Shown here one piece after another: positions 45,721 through 54,154 of a stretch of DNA of 64,000 bases (positions within the stretch are counted from its first letter, which is position 1; the number at the start of each line of letters is the position of its first letter). The translations under genes were made by a program, and so were the position numbers. The notes below the pieces were generated by a model. It was not told the origin of the DNA. It did not search any database and saw only the letters and a list, made by a program, of their open reading frames with translations. Source of the stretch: an uncultured Hyphomicrobium sp. (GTDB lineage: Bacteria > Pseudomonadota > Alphaproteobacteria > Rhizobiales > Hyphomicrobiaceae); the NCBI GenBank assembly GCA_934555825.1, contig CAKTFJ010000002.1:469856-533855 (forward strand), written 5' to 3'.

Positions 45721-46740
45721 ATGGCGGGGTGCTGCGCCAAATGCTTCGGAAACCGCGGCCTTGCGTTAGAAATTGCTTTTCGCTCAACGCAGCAGGGCAA
45801 GTGCGCCTATTGTGCGTGTGAGGGTGTAGCGCTGATCGATGCCGCCGAACTCGGAGACAAGTTTCGTATCCTCCTTGATGCCTACGAACAAGCAGATACC
45901 GGCGATGGCCTTGTGACGTGGTTTCGTGCTGACTGGGACTTGTTTCCAGACATGGACGATGCTCATGCGAAGGAACTGCTCGGCGATATTTTCAATGACG
46001 GCGATCTTCCTCGAAAAAATTTTCGGCCTTTGTCAACTGCTGAGCCCGCACCAGCAGACCGCTGGGACGAGCTCCGCAGGGAACTAATGCACCGCAACCG
46101 CTTTTTCCCCGCCGTGCAAATCGATCTGGAGAGCTTGCGACATCTATTACCAGCGTTGACGCTGCCGGTAGACGAGCTACCCACGACTTGGTTCCGTGCG
46201 CGTATTCAAACGGAAGATACGCCGTTCCCGATCGAAAAAATGGGGCCGCCGCCTGAGAAGATAGCGCCCCACGGCCGCGCAAATCCGGCCGGTATTCCCT
46301 ACCTTTATGTTGCTTCCGACAAGAAAACAGCCGTGTCTGAAGTGCGTCCTCACACCGGTGCCAGTGTTTGCGTCGCGGATTTCACCACACCGACTGATCT
46401 TAGCCTAATTGACTTGCGCGACCCGCGCCGGACGGTATCCCCCTTCGCACTGGCCGACCTCTTACCGGAAGAAACAAGCCCGGGTCAGATGAGACTTGAG
46501 ATCGCCTTCCTGCAGAAGCTTGGCGAGGAACTGAAGCGGCCTGTTCTACCGATGGTCGCGGCATTCGAATACACCCCAAGCCAATATCTTTGCGAGTTTA
46601 TCAAAAAGTGCGGTTACGATGGCGTTGTCTACCGCAGCGCTATGGACGCGGGCATGAACCTCGCGCTGTTTAAGCCTGACAAGGCACAAAGGGGTAGCGT
46701 TGAAACAATTTCCGTAAGAAGCGTCCATGTGGATTTTTGA
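45721..46740 (+). CDS. RES-domain protein with zinc-ribbon/HEPN-like N-terminus (putative NAD+-degrading effector)
   Basis: 339 residues. The N-terminus has two Cys pairs (C5xxC8 and C28xxC31) as in a zinc finger, then a helical region (about 38-130) like the N-terminal domain that precedes RES in HEPN_RES proteins. The RES domain (about 145-339) carries the expected Arg159 (TWFRAR), Tyr194/Tyr196, Glu207 (AVSEVRP) and Ser306 (VVYRSAMD). RES toxins of RES-Xre pairs hydrolyse or phosphorolyse NAD+. No Xre antitoxin lies beside it; instead the sce7726 and sce7725 genes precede it. ATG 45721 is 6 nt after the previous stop. Confidence 0.84.
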   Translation: MAGCCAKCFGNRGLALEIAFRSTQQGKCAYCACEGVALIDAAELGDKFRILLDAYEQADTGDGLVTWFRADWDLFPDMDDAHAKELLGDIFNDGDLPRKNFRPLSTAEPAPADRWDELRRELMHRNRFFPAVQIDLESLRHLLPALTLPVDELPTTWFRARIQTEDTPFPIEKMGPPPEKIAPHGRANPAGIPYLYVASDKKTAVSEVRPHTGASVCVADFTTPTDLSLIDLRDPRRTVSPFALADLLPEETSPGQMRLEIAFLQKLGEELKRPVLPMVAAFEYTPSQYLCEFIKKCGYDGVVYRSAMDAGMNLALFKPDKAQRGSVETISVRSVHVDF

Positions 46741-46808
46741 TGGTTCGTACCTAACGCGGTTTCCCCGCCGTCACGAGAATTCAACGAGAGGAACTCAGCT
46801 CTCCACCA

Positions 46809-46828
46809 AAGCAGGCACATGCCTGCTT
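46809..46828 (+). terminator. Hairpin after the three-gene operon
   Basis: AAGCAGGC-ACAT-GCCTGCTT is a perfect eight-base stem 69 nt past the RES stop. Following bases are CTTCTCTC, a poor T-run. Confidence 0.45.
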
Positions 46829-46989
46829 CTTCTCTCGCCGCGCGTCGCCCGTGACCGGGCGAGGGCGACGGCGGCTCCATACGAAGCAGGCATAAAGTGC
46901 AGGTGTCTCGCGCCCTGCGGGGCGGCATAGGAAGAAATTCGGATCGACTTGCGGACGCCGATCCGCGAAAATAACGATCACCGGAATCG

Positions 46990-47027
46990 CTGTGCAGGGA
47001 AAAAATATCTGCACAGCTTCTACACAG
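46990..47027. repeat. Right-end TGCACAG-type repeats (putative integrase arm sites)
   Basis: CTGTGCA (46990-46996, inverted), TGCACAG (47010-47016) and TACACAG (47021-47027, one mismatch) mirror the copies next to the integrase at 36297-36353. Confidence 0.5.
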
Positions 47028-47082
47028 GCGGAATCATGCGAAATAATTCTTTTATTATCAATGCATTATAGAACGTCAGAGA

Positions 47083-47096
47083 TTTCGCCGGGATGA
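47083..47096 (+). other. Attachment site attR (14-bp direct repeat)
   Basis: TTTCGCCGGGATGA, identical and same-orientation to 36220-36233. It is followed by CGGATGTTGGCG and the rpoH 3' end. Confidence 0.78.
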
Positions 47097-47112
47097 CGGA
47101 TGTTGGCGACGG

Positions 47113-48000
47113 TCAGGCGACGTCGCCCGTCTCGAGACGCGCGGCGTTTTGCACCGCCTTCTGCACCTTCTCGAAGGCGCGGACCTCGATCTGGCGAATA
47201 CGCTCGCGCGAGACGCCGAACTCTGTGGAGAGCTCCTCGAGCGTGATCGGGTCTTCCGCCAAACGGCGAGCCTCGAAGATGCGCCTTTCGCGGTCGTTCA
47301 AGCTCGACAGAGCGTCCGACAGGTACGACTTGCGCCGGCCCAGCTCCTGCGTCTCGACGAGACGCTCCTCCTGGTCGGGACCGTCGTCTACGAGCCAATC
47401 CTGCCACTCTCCGGATTCGGAGTCGGCGCGCACGGGCGCGTTGAGCGACGCGTCACCGCCGAGGCGGCGGTTCATCGAGATGACGTCTTCTTCCGATACG
47501 CCGAACTTCTTCGCGATGGATTCGACATGCTCGGGGCGAAGATCGCCGTCCTCCAGTGCCTGGAGCTGGCTCTTGGCACGGCGCAGGTTGAAGAACAGCT
47601 TCTTCTGAGCTGCGGTGGTGCCCATCTTCACGAGGCTCCACGAACGCAGGATGTACTCCTGGATCGAGGCGCGGATCCACCACATGGCATAGGTGGCCAA
47701 GCGGAATCCGCGGTCGGGCTCGAAGCGCTTCACCGCCTGCATGAGGCCGACGTTGCCTTCGGAGATAACCTCTCCGATCGGCAGGCCATAGCCGCGGTAT
47801 CCCATGGCGATGCGCGCGACCAACCGAAGGTGCGACGTGATCAGCTCATGAGCCGCCTCGGCGTCACCATGCTCACGCCAGCGCTTGGCCAGCATGTACT
47901 CCTGGTTCGGCTCGAGCATCGGGAAGCGGCGGATCTCCTCAAGGTACCGCGAGAGGCCGCCTGAACCGTTGGCAATCGTCGGAAGAGATTTTGTAGCCAT
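47113..48000 (-). CDS. rpoH: Heat-shock sigma factor RpoH (sigma-32)
   Basis: 295 residues. The signature N-terminus GLSRYLEEIRRFPMLEP and region 2 (GNVGLMQAVKRFEPDRGFRLATYAMWWIRASIQEYIL) identify an RpoH sigma. The RpoH box appears as QKKLFFNLRRAK. Region 4 ends FGVSRERIRQIEVRAFEKVQKAV. ATG 48000 begins MATKSLPTIA with GAGGAAA as ribosome site; the frame is open 17 codons upstream but that part is not conserved. The 3' side now borders attR of the mobile element. Its original bidirectional terminator was probably split by the insertion. Confidence 0.97.
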   Translation of the reverse strand: MATKSLPTIANGSGGLSRYLEEIRRFPMLEPNQEYMLAKRWREHGDAEAAHELITSHLRLVARIAMGYRGYGLPIGEVISEGNVGLMQAVKRFEPDRGFRLATYAMWWIRASIQEYILRSWSLVKMGTTAAQKKLFFNLRRAKSQLQALEDGDLRPEHVESIAKKFGVSEEDVISMNRRLGGDASLNAPVRADSESGEWQDWLVDDGPDQEERLVETQELGRRKSYLSDALSSLNDRERRIFEARRLAEDPITLEELSTEFGVSRERIRQIEVRAFEKVQKAVQNAARLETGDVA

Positions 48001-48291
48001 TTTCCTCAAGACGCGGTGTTCCGGCTTGACCGGATTCGCCGCGCTCCCCATGTCTCTGCCTGGAACGGACTGATCCAGGCTTTGTCCGCTGCCTTGACTG
48101 TAGAAGCCGCTTCAGCGCCGTCGTTACAGGGTGTCCGCCTCGCTTCCCGGTACGCTACCGTGTCGGTGGCGGGTCGCGATGTGTTTCGCCTGTTCTGGTT
48201 CTACGTCTGTTTCCAACGCGTGGATCGCTTGGCGGTTTCCATTTTCGGACTGTTAACGACATCCTACTGCCAAATCCGTCGGCGGGCCTAA
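48001..48291. other. rpoH leader / rluD 3' spacer
   Basis: 291 nt between the two minus-strand genes. It holds the rpoH 5' leader. I could not assign a promoter or thermosensor with confidence. Confidence 0.4.
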
Positions 48292-49359
48292 TTACCGTTT
48301 GGAAACGTTGGATTTTGTGCCGCGCTGGCTGGATTTAGCGGTGGTGGACGCGGCGCCTTGCAGGGCGTCGTAAAGTGCCTGGATGTCGCTCGGTCGCGGA
48401 CTTGTGAAGTGGAGCTGCTTGCCCGTCGCAGGGTGGACGAAGCCGAGCTCTGCAGCGTGCAGCGCCTGGCGGCCCAGGCGCTCAAGGGCGGCTTTTGCGG
48501 GCGCGGACAAGCGCTGGGCGCTTGCCTTGAAGCCCGCGCCGTAGACTGCGTCTCCCATCACGGGATGACCGATGTGTGCCAGATGGACGCGGATCTGGTG
48601 TGTGCGCCCGGTTTCGAGTTGCAGTCTCACGCGTGCGGCGAGCGGCTTGCCGTCATCGTCTGCAAAGGTTTCTGCAATCTCGTAATGCGTGATAGCGCGG
48701 CGTCCGCCGTCTCCCCGCATTACGGCGATGCGTGTGCGATTGGCGGTGCTTCGCGCCAGGTTTGCATCGATGGTTCCAATGCGACGGTCGGGGATGCCCC
48801 ACACGAAGGCTTCATATGTGCGCGTCAGGCGCCCGTCTTCGCCGTGGGATGCGAACTGCTCTGCTAAGCCGCGGTGCGCGGCGTCCGATTTGGCGACGAC
48901 AAGCAGGCCCGACGTTTCCTTATCCAAACGATGGACGATACCTGGCCGCTTCACGCCGCCGATGCCTGACAACTCGTCGCCGCAGTGGGCGATGAGTGCG
49001 TTTACAAGCGTTCCAGTGGCGTGGCCCGCGGCGGGATGCACGACGAGGCCGGCCGGCTTGTCGATGACAATAAGGTCTGGATCCTCGTGAACGACGGTGA
49101 GGGGGATCGTTTCGGGTGCGGGCGTGGCGGGCTCGGGAGGGGGAAGTGAGACGCGGAAGCTGTCGCCAGCTTTCACCTTGGCTCCCGGATCGGTTGCGAT
49201 CCCGCCAGGCCCCGTCACGTGACCTTGGCGGATCAGCGTTTGGAGGCGTGCGCGGCTTAGGTCTTCGATATTGGCTGCGAGGAAGCGGTCGAGCCGCTGG
49301 CCTGCGTCGTCGGCTGCTGCGGTAAGATCGCGGGCATCGGTTGAGCTATCGGTATTCAT
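48292..49359 (-). CDS. RluD/RluC-type 23S rRNA pseudouridine synthase
   Basis: 355-residue enzyme. An N-terminal S4 domain (QRLDRFLAANIEDLSRARLQTLIRQ, about 20-80) precedes the RluA-family catalytic domain with HRLDKETSGLLVVAK, whose Asp is the catalytic residue. Other segments are GLVVHPAAGHATGTLVNAL and RTHQIRVHLAHIGHPVMGD. Order rpoH-rluD is conserved in rhizobia and favours RluD, but RluC is not ruled out. ATG 49359 (minus strand) is divergent from the small membrane gene; the open frame further upstream reads into the opposite strand's gene and is not coding. Confidence 0.9.
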   Translation of the reverse strand: MNTDSSTDARDLTAAADDAGQRLDRFLAANIEDLSRARLQTLIRQGHVTGPGGIATDPGAKVKAGDSFRVSLPPPEPATPAPETIPLTVVHEDPDLIVIDKPAGLVVHPAAGHATGTLVNALIAHCGDELSGIGGVKRPGIVHRLDKETSGLLVVAKSDAAHRGLAEQFASHGEDGRLTRTYEAFVWGIPDRRIGTIDANLARSTANRTRIAVMRGDGGRRAITHYEIAETFADDDGKPLAARVRLQLETGRTHQIRVHLAHIGHPVMGDAVYGAGFKASAQRLSAPAKAALERLGRQALHAAELGFVHPATGKQLHFTSPRPSDIQALYDALQGAASTTAKSSQRGTKSNVSKR

Positions 49360-49488
49360 GGGGTGTCTCGGCGAGGGCCTCGGCGGCCGCGGATTTTCGC
49401 TCGCTTCGGGCGGCGAGATGCTGGTAGAGCAGGGGCTTGCCACAGGAGGGATCGGAATGACGCGGGATTGTCCCAGGATGACAACGGC

Positions 49489-49854
49489 ATGACCCAACAG
49501 GCAACCGATGCCGCCGCGCGTAAGCGTACGGAGCGGACGCTCGTCTTCATCGTGGTGTTTCTCGGGTTGCTCATCGTGGCCGGGATTGTCGCGGTGGTGC
49601 TTCGGATCATCTATCTCTCGTCGCAGCCCGCGGCACAACAGGCGGCCTTGCCTGCGGTTGTGGCGGAGGAGGCCGCAGATGTGGCCAGGCTTGCTCTGCC
49701 AACGGGTGCGGTTGTGAAGTCCATTTCTCTGGCGGGTGATCGGTTGGCCATTCATTACGAGGCAGCAGGGGGGGATGGGGTCGCCGTCGTGGATGTGGCC
49801 AGCGGTGCAATCGTCCGGCAAATCGATGTCGTGTCTGACGGATCCCGGCCGTAA
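49489..49854 (+). CDS. Small single-pass membrane protein beside rluD
   Basis: 121 residues. Basic N-terminus AARKRTERT leads to one transmembrane helix (LVFIVVFLGLLIVAGIVAVVL). The outside domain is small and ends AIVRQIDVVSD. It matches the kind of DUF6476-like protein that sits divergently from rluD in alphaproteobacteria, though I assign that with moderate confidence. Function is unknown. ATG 49489 follows CAACGGC; earlier frame extensions lack support. Confidence 0.65.
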   Translation: MTQQATDAAARKRTERTLVFIVVFLGLLIVAGIVAVVLRIIYLSSQPAAQQAALPAVVAEEAADVARLALPTGAVVKSISLAGDRLAIHYEAAGGDGVAVVDVASGAIVRQIDVVSDGSRP

Positions 49855-49932
49855 AGGGCGGGATCGCCACCCTGAAGATCGCCCTTGATCGGCGCGGCCG
49901 CCTCTCTTATAGGTGGCCCTCCTTCGAGAGCA

Positions 49933-50008
49933 GCCCCGTTCGTCTAGTGGCCTAGGACACCAGCCTCTCACGTTGGTAACAGGGGTTCGAGTCCCCTACG
50001 GGGCGCCA
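49933..50008 (+). tRNA. tRNA-Glu (CTC anticodon)
   Basis: 76 nt. Acceptor arm GCCCCGT pairs with ACGGGGC; the D-arm holds CTAGTGGCCTAGGACACC; the anticodon loop is CTCTCAC within GCCTCTCACGTT; the T-loop is GGTTCGAGTCC; CCA is encoded at 50006-50008. The anticodon CTC reads GAG. It is not the mobile element's target. Confidence 0.93.
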
Positions 50009-50029
50009 CCCAGGCAAATTCTCAATTTT

Positions 50030-50545
50030 TCAAGCTTGTCCCGCGGACGCCTCGCACCAGAGCCGCACTGCGTCCTCGTTGAGAGGCAGGAGTGTCGGTG
50101 CGCTGCCCACGAATTGCGTCCAGGCGTCGAGATGTGCGGGCTTGACGGCCACCAGCACCGGGATGTCGAGTACGACGGCCTGTTCGATCAAGGGGCGGAA
50201 GCCGTGGCCTTCCGCTTCGCGCTTGCTGAACTTGTTGACGATGACGAGAGCCGTTTCCGCTGCGAGGGATGCGGATGACAGGCCGACGATATCTTCGAGA
50301 GCGCCCGTATCAAGCCGGCATCCACTGGCCATCGGGCCGCGATTTTCCGACGCCTGTACGACGCGGCCGGACGCAAGGTCCTCGAGAAGGATGTCGCAGC
50401 GGCTTTGGCCAGGTTGCGAGACATTGCTTTGGACTGCGCCCGCGAGCTTCAGGCCGCGCTCGCGCAAGCGCCGCGCGACGTTGGCGAGCAGCGTGTCTGC
50501 GGCCGGGCCTTCGTCGGCCGCGTAGAGGATTGCTGCGACGCGCAT
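50030..50545 (-). CDS. DUF2478 family protein
   Basis: 171 residues. Visible are RVAAILYAADEGPAADTLL, CDILLEDLASGRVVQASENRG, VIVNKFSKREAEGHGFRPLIEQAV and LDIPVLVAVKPAHLDAWTQF. DUF2478 proteins resemble a P-loop-like fold and often neighbour molybdenum-related genes; no such gene is present here. ATG 50545 is chosen over the 15-codon upstream extension. Function is not established. Confidence 0.83.
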   Translation of the reverse strand: MRVAAILYAADEGPAADTLLANVARRLRERGLKLAGAVQSNVSQPGQSRCDILLEDLASGRVVQASENRGPMASGCRLDTGALEDIVGLSSASLAAETALVIVNKFSKREAEGHGFRPLIEQAVVLDIPVLVAVKPAHLDAWTQFVGSAPTLLPLNEDAVRLWCEASAGQA

Positions 50546-50836
50546 GTTTGGCCTCGTAGAGGATTGGCAGCTTAAGCGTGAACTTAGCACAACGGGCGGT
50601 GACCGTGGGTGCCGCTTTTGTTTTTCGTTTACCAGTCTTTACGGGTTAGTAAGGGGCCTCGACCTATTGCTTAGAGTGGCCTTACGTGCGCAGCGCGAGG
50701 CCGGCCCTGCACCGTTGCAAGCCTTGGTGTGCGGGTCAGTTTTTGAGCCGCATGACGGCGCCGATCCTGTTCCTGCCATACTCCTGTAGGAGGTAGGGGT
50801 TCGGGCGTCGAATGTTCTAGCGTCAGGGTCGATCGC
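50546..50836. other. Divergent spacer DUF2478 - SH3 protein
   Basis: 291 nt holding the divergent promoters. I saw no confident motif, repeat or coding stretch. Confidence 0.4.
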
Positions 50837-52054
50837 TTGCTCAGGCCGTTCCTCATTCTCAGTGTCGTGTCGGGAACGACGGCCGCGTTCGCGGGGCCCG
50901 TGCCGCTTTCCGGCGAGGATCTGAAACGATCGCTCAACGGCGCGCTCATCGCGATGGATACACCGCTCGGGACGACGATTCCGGTACGCTTCGGCACAGA
51001 CGGTCTGGTGTCCGGCGAGGCGGGTGAGCTTGCGCCTCTGCTCGGGTCCGCGCGCGATCGCGGCCGCTGGTGGATCGACGGCGACAAGATCTGCTCAAAG
51101 TGGTTCCGCTGGTTCGACGCCGAGCCGCAATGCCTCAGCGTGCAACAGGACGGCGCACGGCTATTCTGGCAGCAGGACAACGGCAAGAAGGGCACGGCGA
51201 CGGTGGTCGAAGGGCCGCCTGCGGACAAGGCCGCGCCGGAGAAGACCATCGTTGCGAAGGCGGAAAGCATAGCGCAGCCGACATCGCCGCCTGCGAAAAC
51301 GAAATCACAGACGAAGGGGGAAGCAACGCAAGCGCGTGTGTCTGCCCCTCGCATTCAGCCTGTGCCCGAGCCCTTGCCGTTGCCGGTGCGTGCGCCTGCG
51401 CGCGTGGAGGTTACGCAGGTGGCCGGGGTCGATCTCGCACCTGAAGGCGCGTTGCCTCAAGCTCAAGGTGAAGCCACAGTTGTTCAGACAGCCTCCGCGT
51501 CGGATGCGGTGGCGGATGTGCCTATGATGCGCTTCGGCGGGGCGGGGTTGCTTGCGGCGTCGGCGCGGATCGCGAGCGTAGAGCCTTCCCAACCTGTCAG
51601 CATTCCGGTCACCTCGGCTGAGGCCACCAAGCAGAAGCCCGCGGTGGATATGCGCGTTGCCGCGCATTCTCCCGCGCCGAAGGCAAAACCTGCATCAGGC
51701 TCTCCGCCTCCGGCCAGAGAAACAGGATCTCTCAAGCAGCCCGCGGCAAAAGATTCGCTTGCAGAGCGCGATCCTTGGACATCGGCTCCGTCCATTCACG
51801 CGCCAGGATTTTATCGTGTGCGCGGCGTTGCGCGCCGCGATGTGCTGAATGTGCGCAGAGGTCCGTCTGACGTGCACCCGGCGGTTGCATCCATTCCGCC
51901 CAACGGGCGTCGGATTGAGGTCACGGGCGCCTGCCAGGGCGAGTGGTGCCCTGTCCGCTATCGCCGCGCGACCGGCTGGGTGCACAGCTTCTATCTCTCG
52001 GAAGAAGCGCCCGGCCGCGGATCGGCAAGCCGGGTGTATCTCGCGCAGCCGTAA
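50837..52054 (+). CDS. Exported protein with conserved N-terminal domain and C-terminal SH3-like domain
   Basis: 405 residues. A signal peptide (LRPFLILSVVSGTTAAFAG) opens it. The N-terminal domain (about 25-120: GEDLKRSLNGALIAMDTPLG, RWWIDGDKICSKWFRWFD, CLSVQQDGARLFW) precedes a Pro/Ala/Lys-rich linker (about 140-320). The C-terminal SH3-like domain (about 330-385) has GVARRDVLNVRRGPS and GEWCPVRYRRATGWVHSFYL. Such periplasmic SH3 tails bind cell-wall or proteins. The TTG at 50837 is inferred from the signal peptide. Function is unknown. Confidence 0.7.
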   Translation: MLRPFLILSVVSGTTAAFAGPVPLSGEDLKRSLNGALIAMDTPLGTTIPVRFGTDGLVSGEAGELAPLLGSARDRGRWWIDGDKICSKWFRWFDAEPQCLSVQQDGARLFWQQDNGKKGTATVVEGPPADKAAPEKTIVAKAESIAQPTSPPAKTKSQTKGEATQARVSAPRIQPVPEPLPLPVRAPARVEVTQVAGVDLAPEGALPQAQGEATVVQTASASDAVADVPMMRFGGAGLLAASARIASVEPSQPVSIPVTSAEATKQKPAVDMRVAAHSPAPKAKPASGSPPPARETGSLKQPAAKDSLAERDPWTSAPSIHAPGFYRVRGVARRDVLNVRRGPSDVHPAVASIPPNGRRIEVTGACQGEWCPVRYRRATGWVHSFYLSEEAPGRGSASRVYLAQP

Positions 52055-52067
52055 GCGTGCATTTTCT

Positions 52068-53615
52068 TCAAGACGCTTTTTGCGTTTGGGCGTGCGGCAC
52101 TTGCGCGGCGGTCTGCTGTTGCTGGGCGTTCAGCTTACGCCCGAACACGAGAATGGCCACGAGCGGCGCCACAAGACCGATGGTCATGACGAGACCGAGC
52201 AGCAGAGGTAGGTTCTCGTAAGCTCCACGATCGACGACCAGAAGCGTGTTTACATATTTCGTCTGCAGGGCGCTGGCGACGAGGGCGAGGTTCATCAGCG
52301 AGCTCATGAGCGCGAACCACGTGGCGCGTCGCGTGGGAGGCGCGTAGATCGCGATGAGCGTGAGCAGTGGGATCATCGAAAGCTGCATAAACGGCGAAGA
52401 GGCGGCTGTGTCGATGACCGCGATGGTGCGCGCGCCGAAGCCGAATGTCGCTTGCGTCCATTCGCTAATGCCGAGCGTAAGTGCAAGACTCGGGAGCGAG
52501 AGCACGGTACCGACGATGGTGAGCCAGAATAGAACGACCGTGACCGGGCGCTTGGTGATGGCGTCGGAGAAGAGCCAGGTTCCGGCGAGAGCCAGCACTG
52601 CGCCGATCTGGTTCAGCGTTCCCTGGAAGGCTTCGTCGAAACCCAGCACATCGATGGTGAACCAGGTGTAGCCCTGGCCGACGAGGGGCGTGGCGCGGAA
52701 GATGAAGATGATGATTGCGGCATAGAGGATCGTTTCCTGCGTGCGGGCATCGAGATCGCGGACGATGCGCCACAGCATCGCGCAGACGACGGCCATCGAG
52801 AAAACGAAAACGATCTCTTGGCCGAACGGAAGCCCGGTCGTGGCAACGGCCACGACGGCAGCGCCGAACGCGATGCCGCCTCCCAGGATGCGCCAATCGA
52901 CGGGGCGCGTCTCCGTCGGCGTGATGTCGATCAGCAGCGCGCCCGAAACGGAAATCAGCGGGATCACGAGGCCGAGCAGGAACACGGTTTCATAAGAGAA
53001 TGTGCTGGCCAGGAGGCCGGCAATGCCGGCAACGGCTACCATGCCGAACGAGAGCGCGAGACGGCCCAGGACCTGAACCATACCGAGGTCGCGGTTGACG
53101 TCTTTCGGATCGCGCGGGGTGCCATCGGGGTATTCGCGGTCGACAACCTCCGTGCTCATGGCGTCGGCGGCGACATCCTGCAACACGACGCCGACGACAG
53201 AAAGAAACGAGCCCAGGCGATAGAGGTTCTGCGGTTCCGCAAAAGTGAGCCAGCCTCCCGCGGCGCCTGCCAGCGTGATCAGCCCGGCCGCGACAAGGGT
53301 GCCGCCGATCAGGACGTACACCTTGCGCTGGGAGCCCATGATCGGCACGGCATCGACCAGTTCGCCGAACACCATCTTGATGGTCCAGGGCAGCGTCAGC
53401 CACACGGAGAGCGCCGCAAGTTCGGCGGGTGTCATGGTGAGAGCGGATTTGATCCAGAACGTTTCCGCGATGGTGATGATGCCGAGCGCGCCGTAGGCGA
53501 AATAGACCATCAGCAACGGGAGGTAGCGCAGGCGGAATGCGCGGATCGGGTTCAGAAGCGCCGTCTCAAGGGTTTGCCGGAGCCTGGTTTCCGCAGGCTG
53601 GGTCGTCTCGGTCAT
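52068..53615 (-). CDS. MFS transporter, folate/biopterin (BT1)-like
   Basis: 515 residues with about twelve hydrophobic segments. LPWTIKMVFGELVDAVPIMG, followed by QRKVYVLIGG, resembles the BT1 folate-biopterin transporter motif between helices 2 and 3. Another sign is VLQDVAADAMSTEVV. Substrate is not shown. It ends 14 nt from the convergent SH3-protein gene. Its regulator is not evident. Confidence 0.8.
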   Translation of the reverse strand: MTETTQPAETRLRQTLETALLNPIRAFRLRYLPLLMVYFAYGALGIITIAETFWIKSALTMTPAELAALSVWLTLPWTIKMVFGELVDAVPIMGSQRKVYVLIGGTLVAAGLITLAGAAGGWLTFAEPQNLYRLGSFLSVVGVVLQDVAADAMSTEVVDREYPDGTPRDPKDVNRDLGMVQVLGRLALSFGMVAVAGIAGLLASTFSYETVFLLGLVIPLISVSGALLIDITPTETRPVDWRILGGGIAFGAAVVAVATTGLPFGQEIVFVFSMAVVCAMLWRIVRDLDARTQETILYAAIIIFIFRATPLVGQGYTWFTIDVLGFDEAFQGTLNQIGAVLALAGTWLFSDAITKRPVTVVLFWLTIVGTVLSLPSLALTLGISEWTQATFGFGARTIAVIDTAASSPFMQLSMIPLLTLIAIYAPPTRRATWFALMSSLMNLALVASALQTKYVNTLLVVDRGAYENLPLLLGLVMTIGLVAPLVAILVFGRKLNAQQQQTAAQVPHAQTQKAS

Positions 53616-53779
53616 GGGGATGTCTCTATCGCCGTGCTTCGAGGATATAGCCGAGACGGCGGGGCTGCGATCCAGGATATTCTGGCCAAGACCAGCATTT
53701 TCATTGCTTGACTTTCTTCCTGCCGCCGGGGGCGACCCGGGTGTCTGGAACCTGCCGCGGGGCTGCCGGTTTTAGCGGA

Positions 53780-53989
53780 ATGGACAAGATGGTCAGATAT
53801 CTCACTCCTCAGCTCAAGCGCACCTACGACCGGGTTGTGCGCACGCTTATGACTTGGCGCATGATCGATGCGCTCGAAAATCTCGACGAGGCAGGTCGTC
53901 GGCCGTCCGGCGAGGAGGGTGGTCCTCGCGCCCAAGGTCAAAGCGAGCCGAAGGACGACGATCAGGCGACGCCTTCGACGCGGGCGTGA
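53780..53989 (+). CDS. Short uncharacterised protein
   Basis: 69 residues: MDKMVRYLTPQLKRTYDRVV, then an acidic Gly/Glu/Asp tail. I know no family. ATG 53780 has a weak GCGG ribosome site; a longer frame upstream exists. Treat as uncertain. Confidence 0.35.
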   Translation: MDKMVRYLTPQLKRTYDRVVRTLMTWRMIDALENLDEAGRRPSGEEGGPRAQGQSEPKDDDQATPSTRA

Positions 53990-54154
53990 GGGGTTTTTGG
54001 CTCGATCATGCCGGCAGTTGAGAGACGTTTGCCAAAGTCTTACGCGTGACCATCAGGCATCTGATAAAAAAGTGATGGCATTCGCTCAATGATGCCACAT
54101 TTGATTGGTCCTTCTTCCCTCCGATCATGTTCAGGGGATAATTGGGGGACCACG

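Larger units (their letters stand above)
36220..47096. mobile_element. Integrative mobilizable element, about 10.9 kb
   Basis: The element carries a tyrosine integrase at its left end, a MobQ relaxase with a matching oriT, a VirD4-like coupling protein, and two cargo modules with defence-type domains. It lacks a full type IV secretion system, so it would need a helper for transfer. Ends are defined by the 14-bp direct repeat. TGCACAG repeats near both ends look like integrase arm sites. The right-hand cargo genes appear less GC-rich in codon use than the chromosomal backbone. Confidence 0.82.
46741..47112. other. Right end of mobile element and junction with rpoH
   Basis: 372 nt. It contains a hairpin, TGCACAG-type arm repeats and attR, followed by 16 nt to the rpoH stop. 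No gene is credible here; short frames on either strand lack start sites or homology. Confidence 0.6.

Noticed and set aside
49933..50008. tRNA-Glu as target of the mobile element
   Set aside because: The gene is intact, about 2.8 kb outside the element, and shares no sequence with the 14-bp direct repeat.
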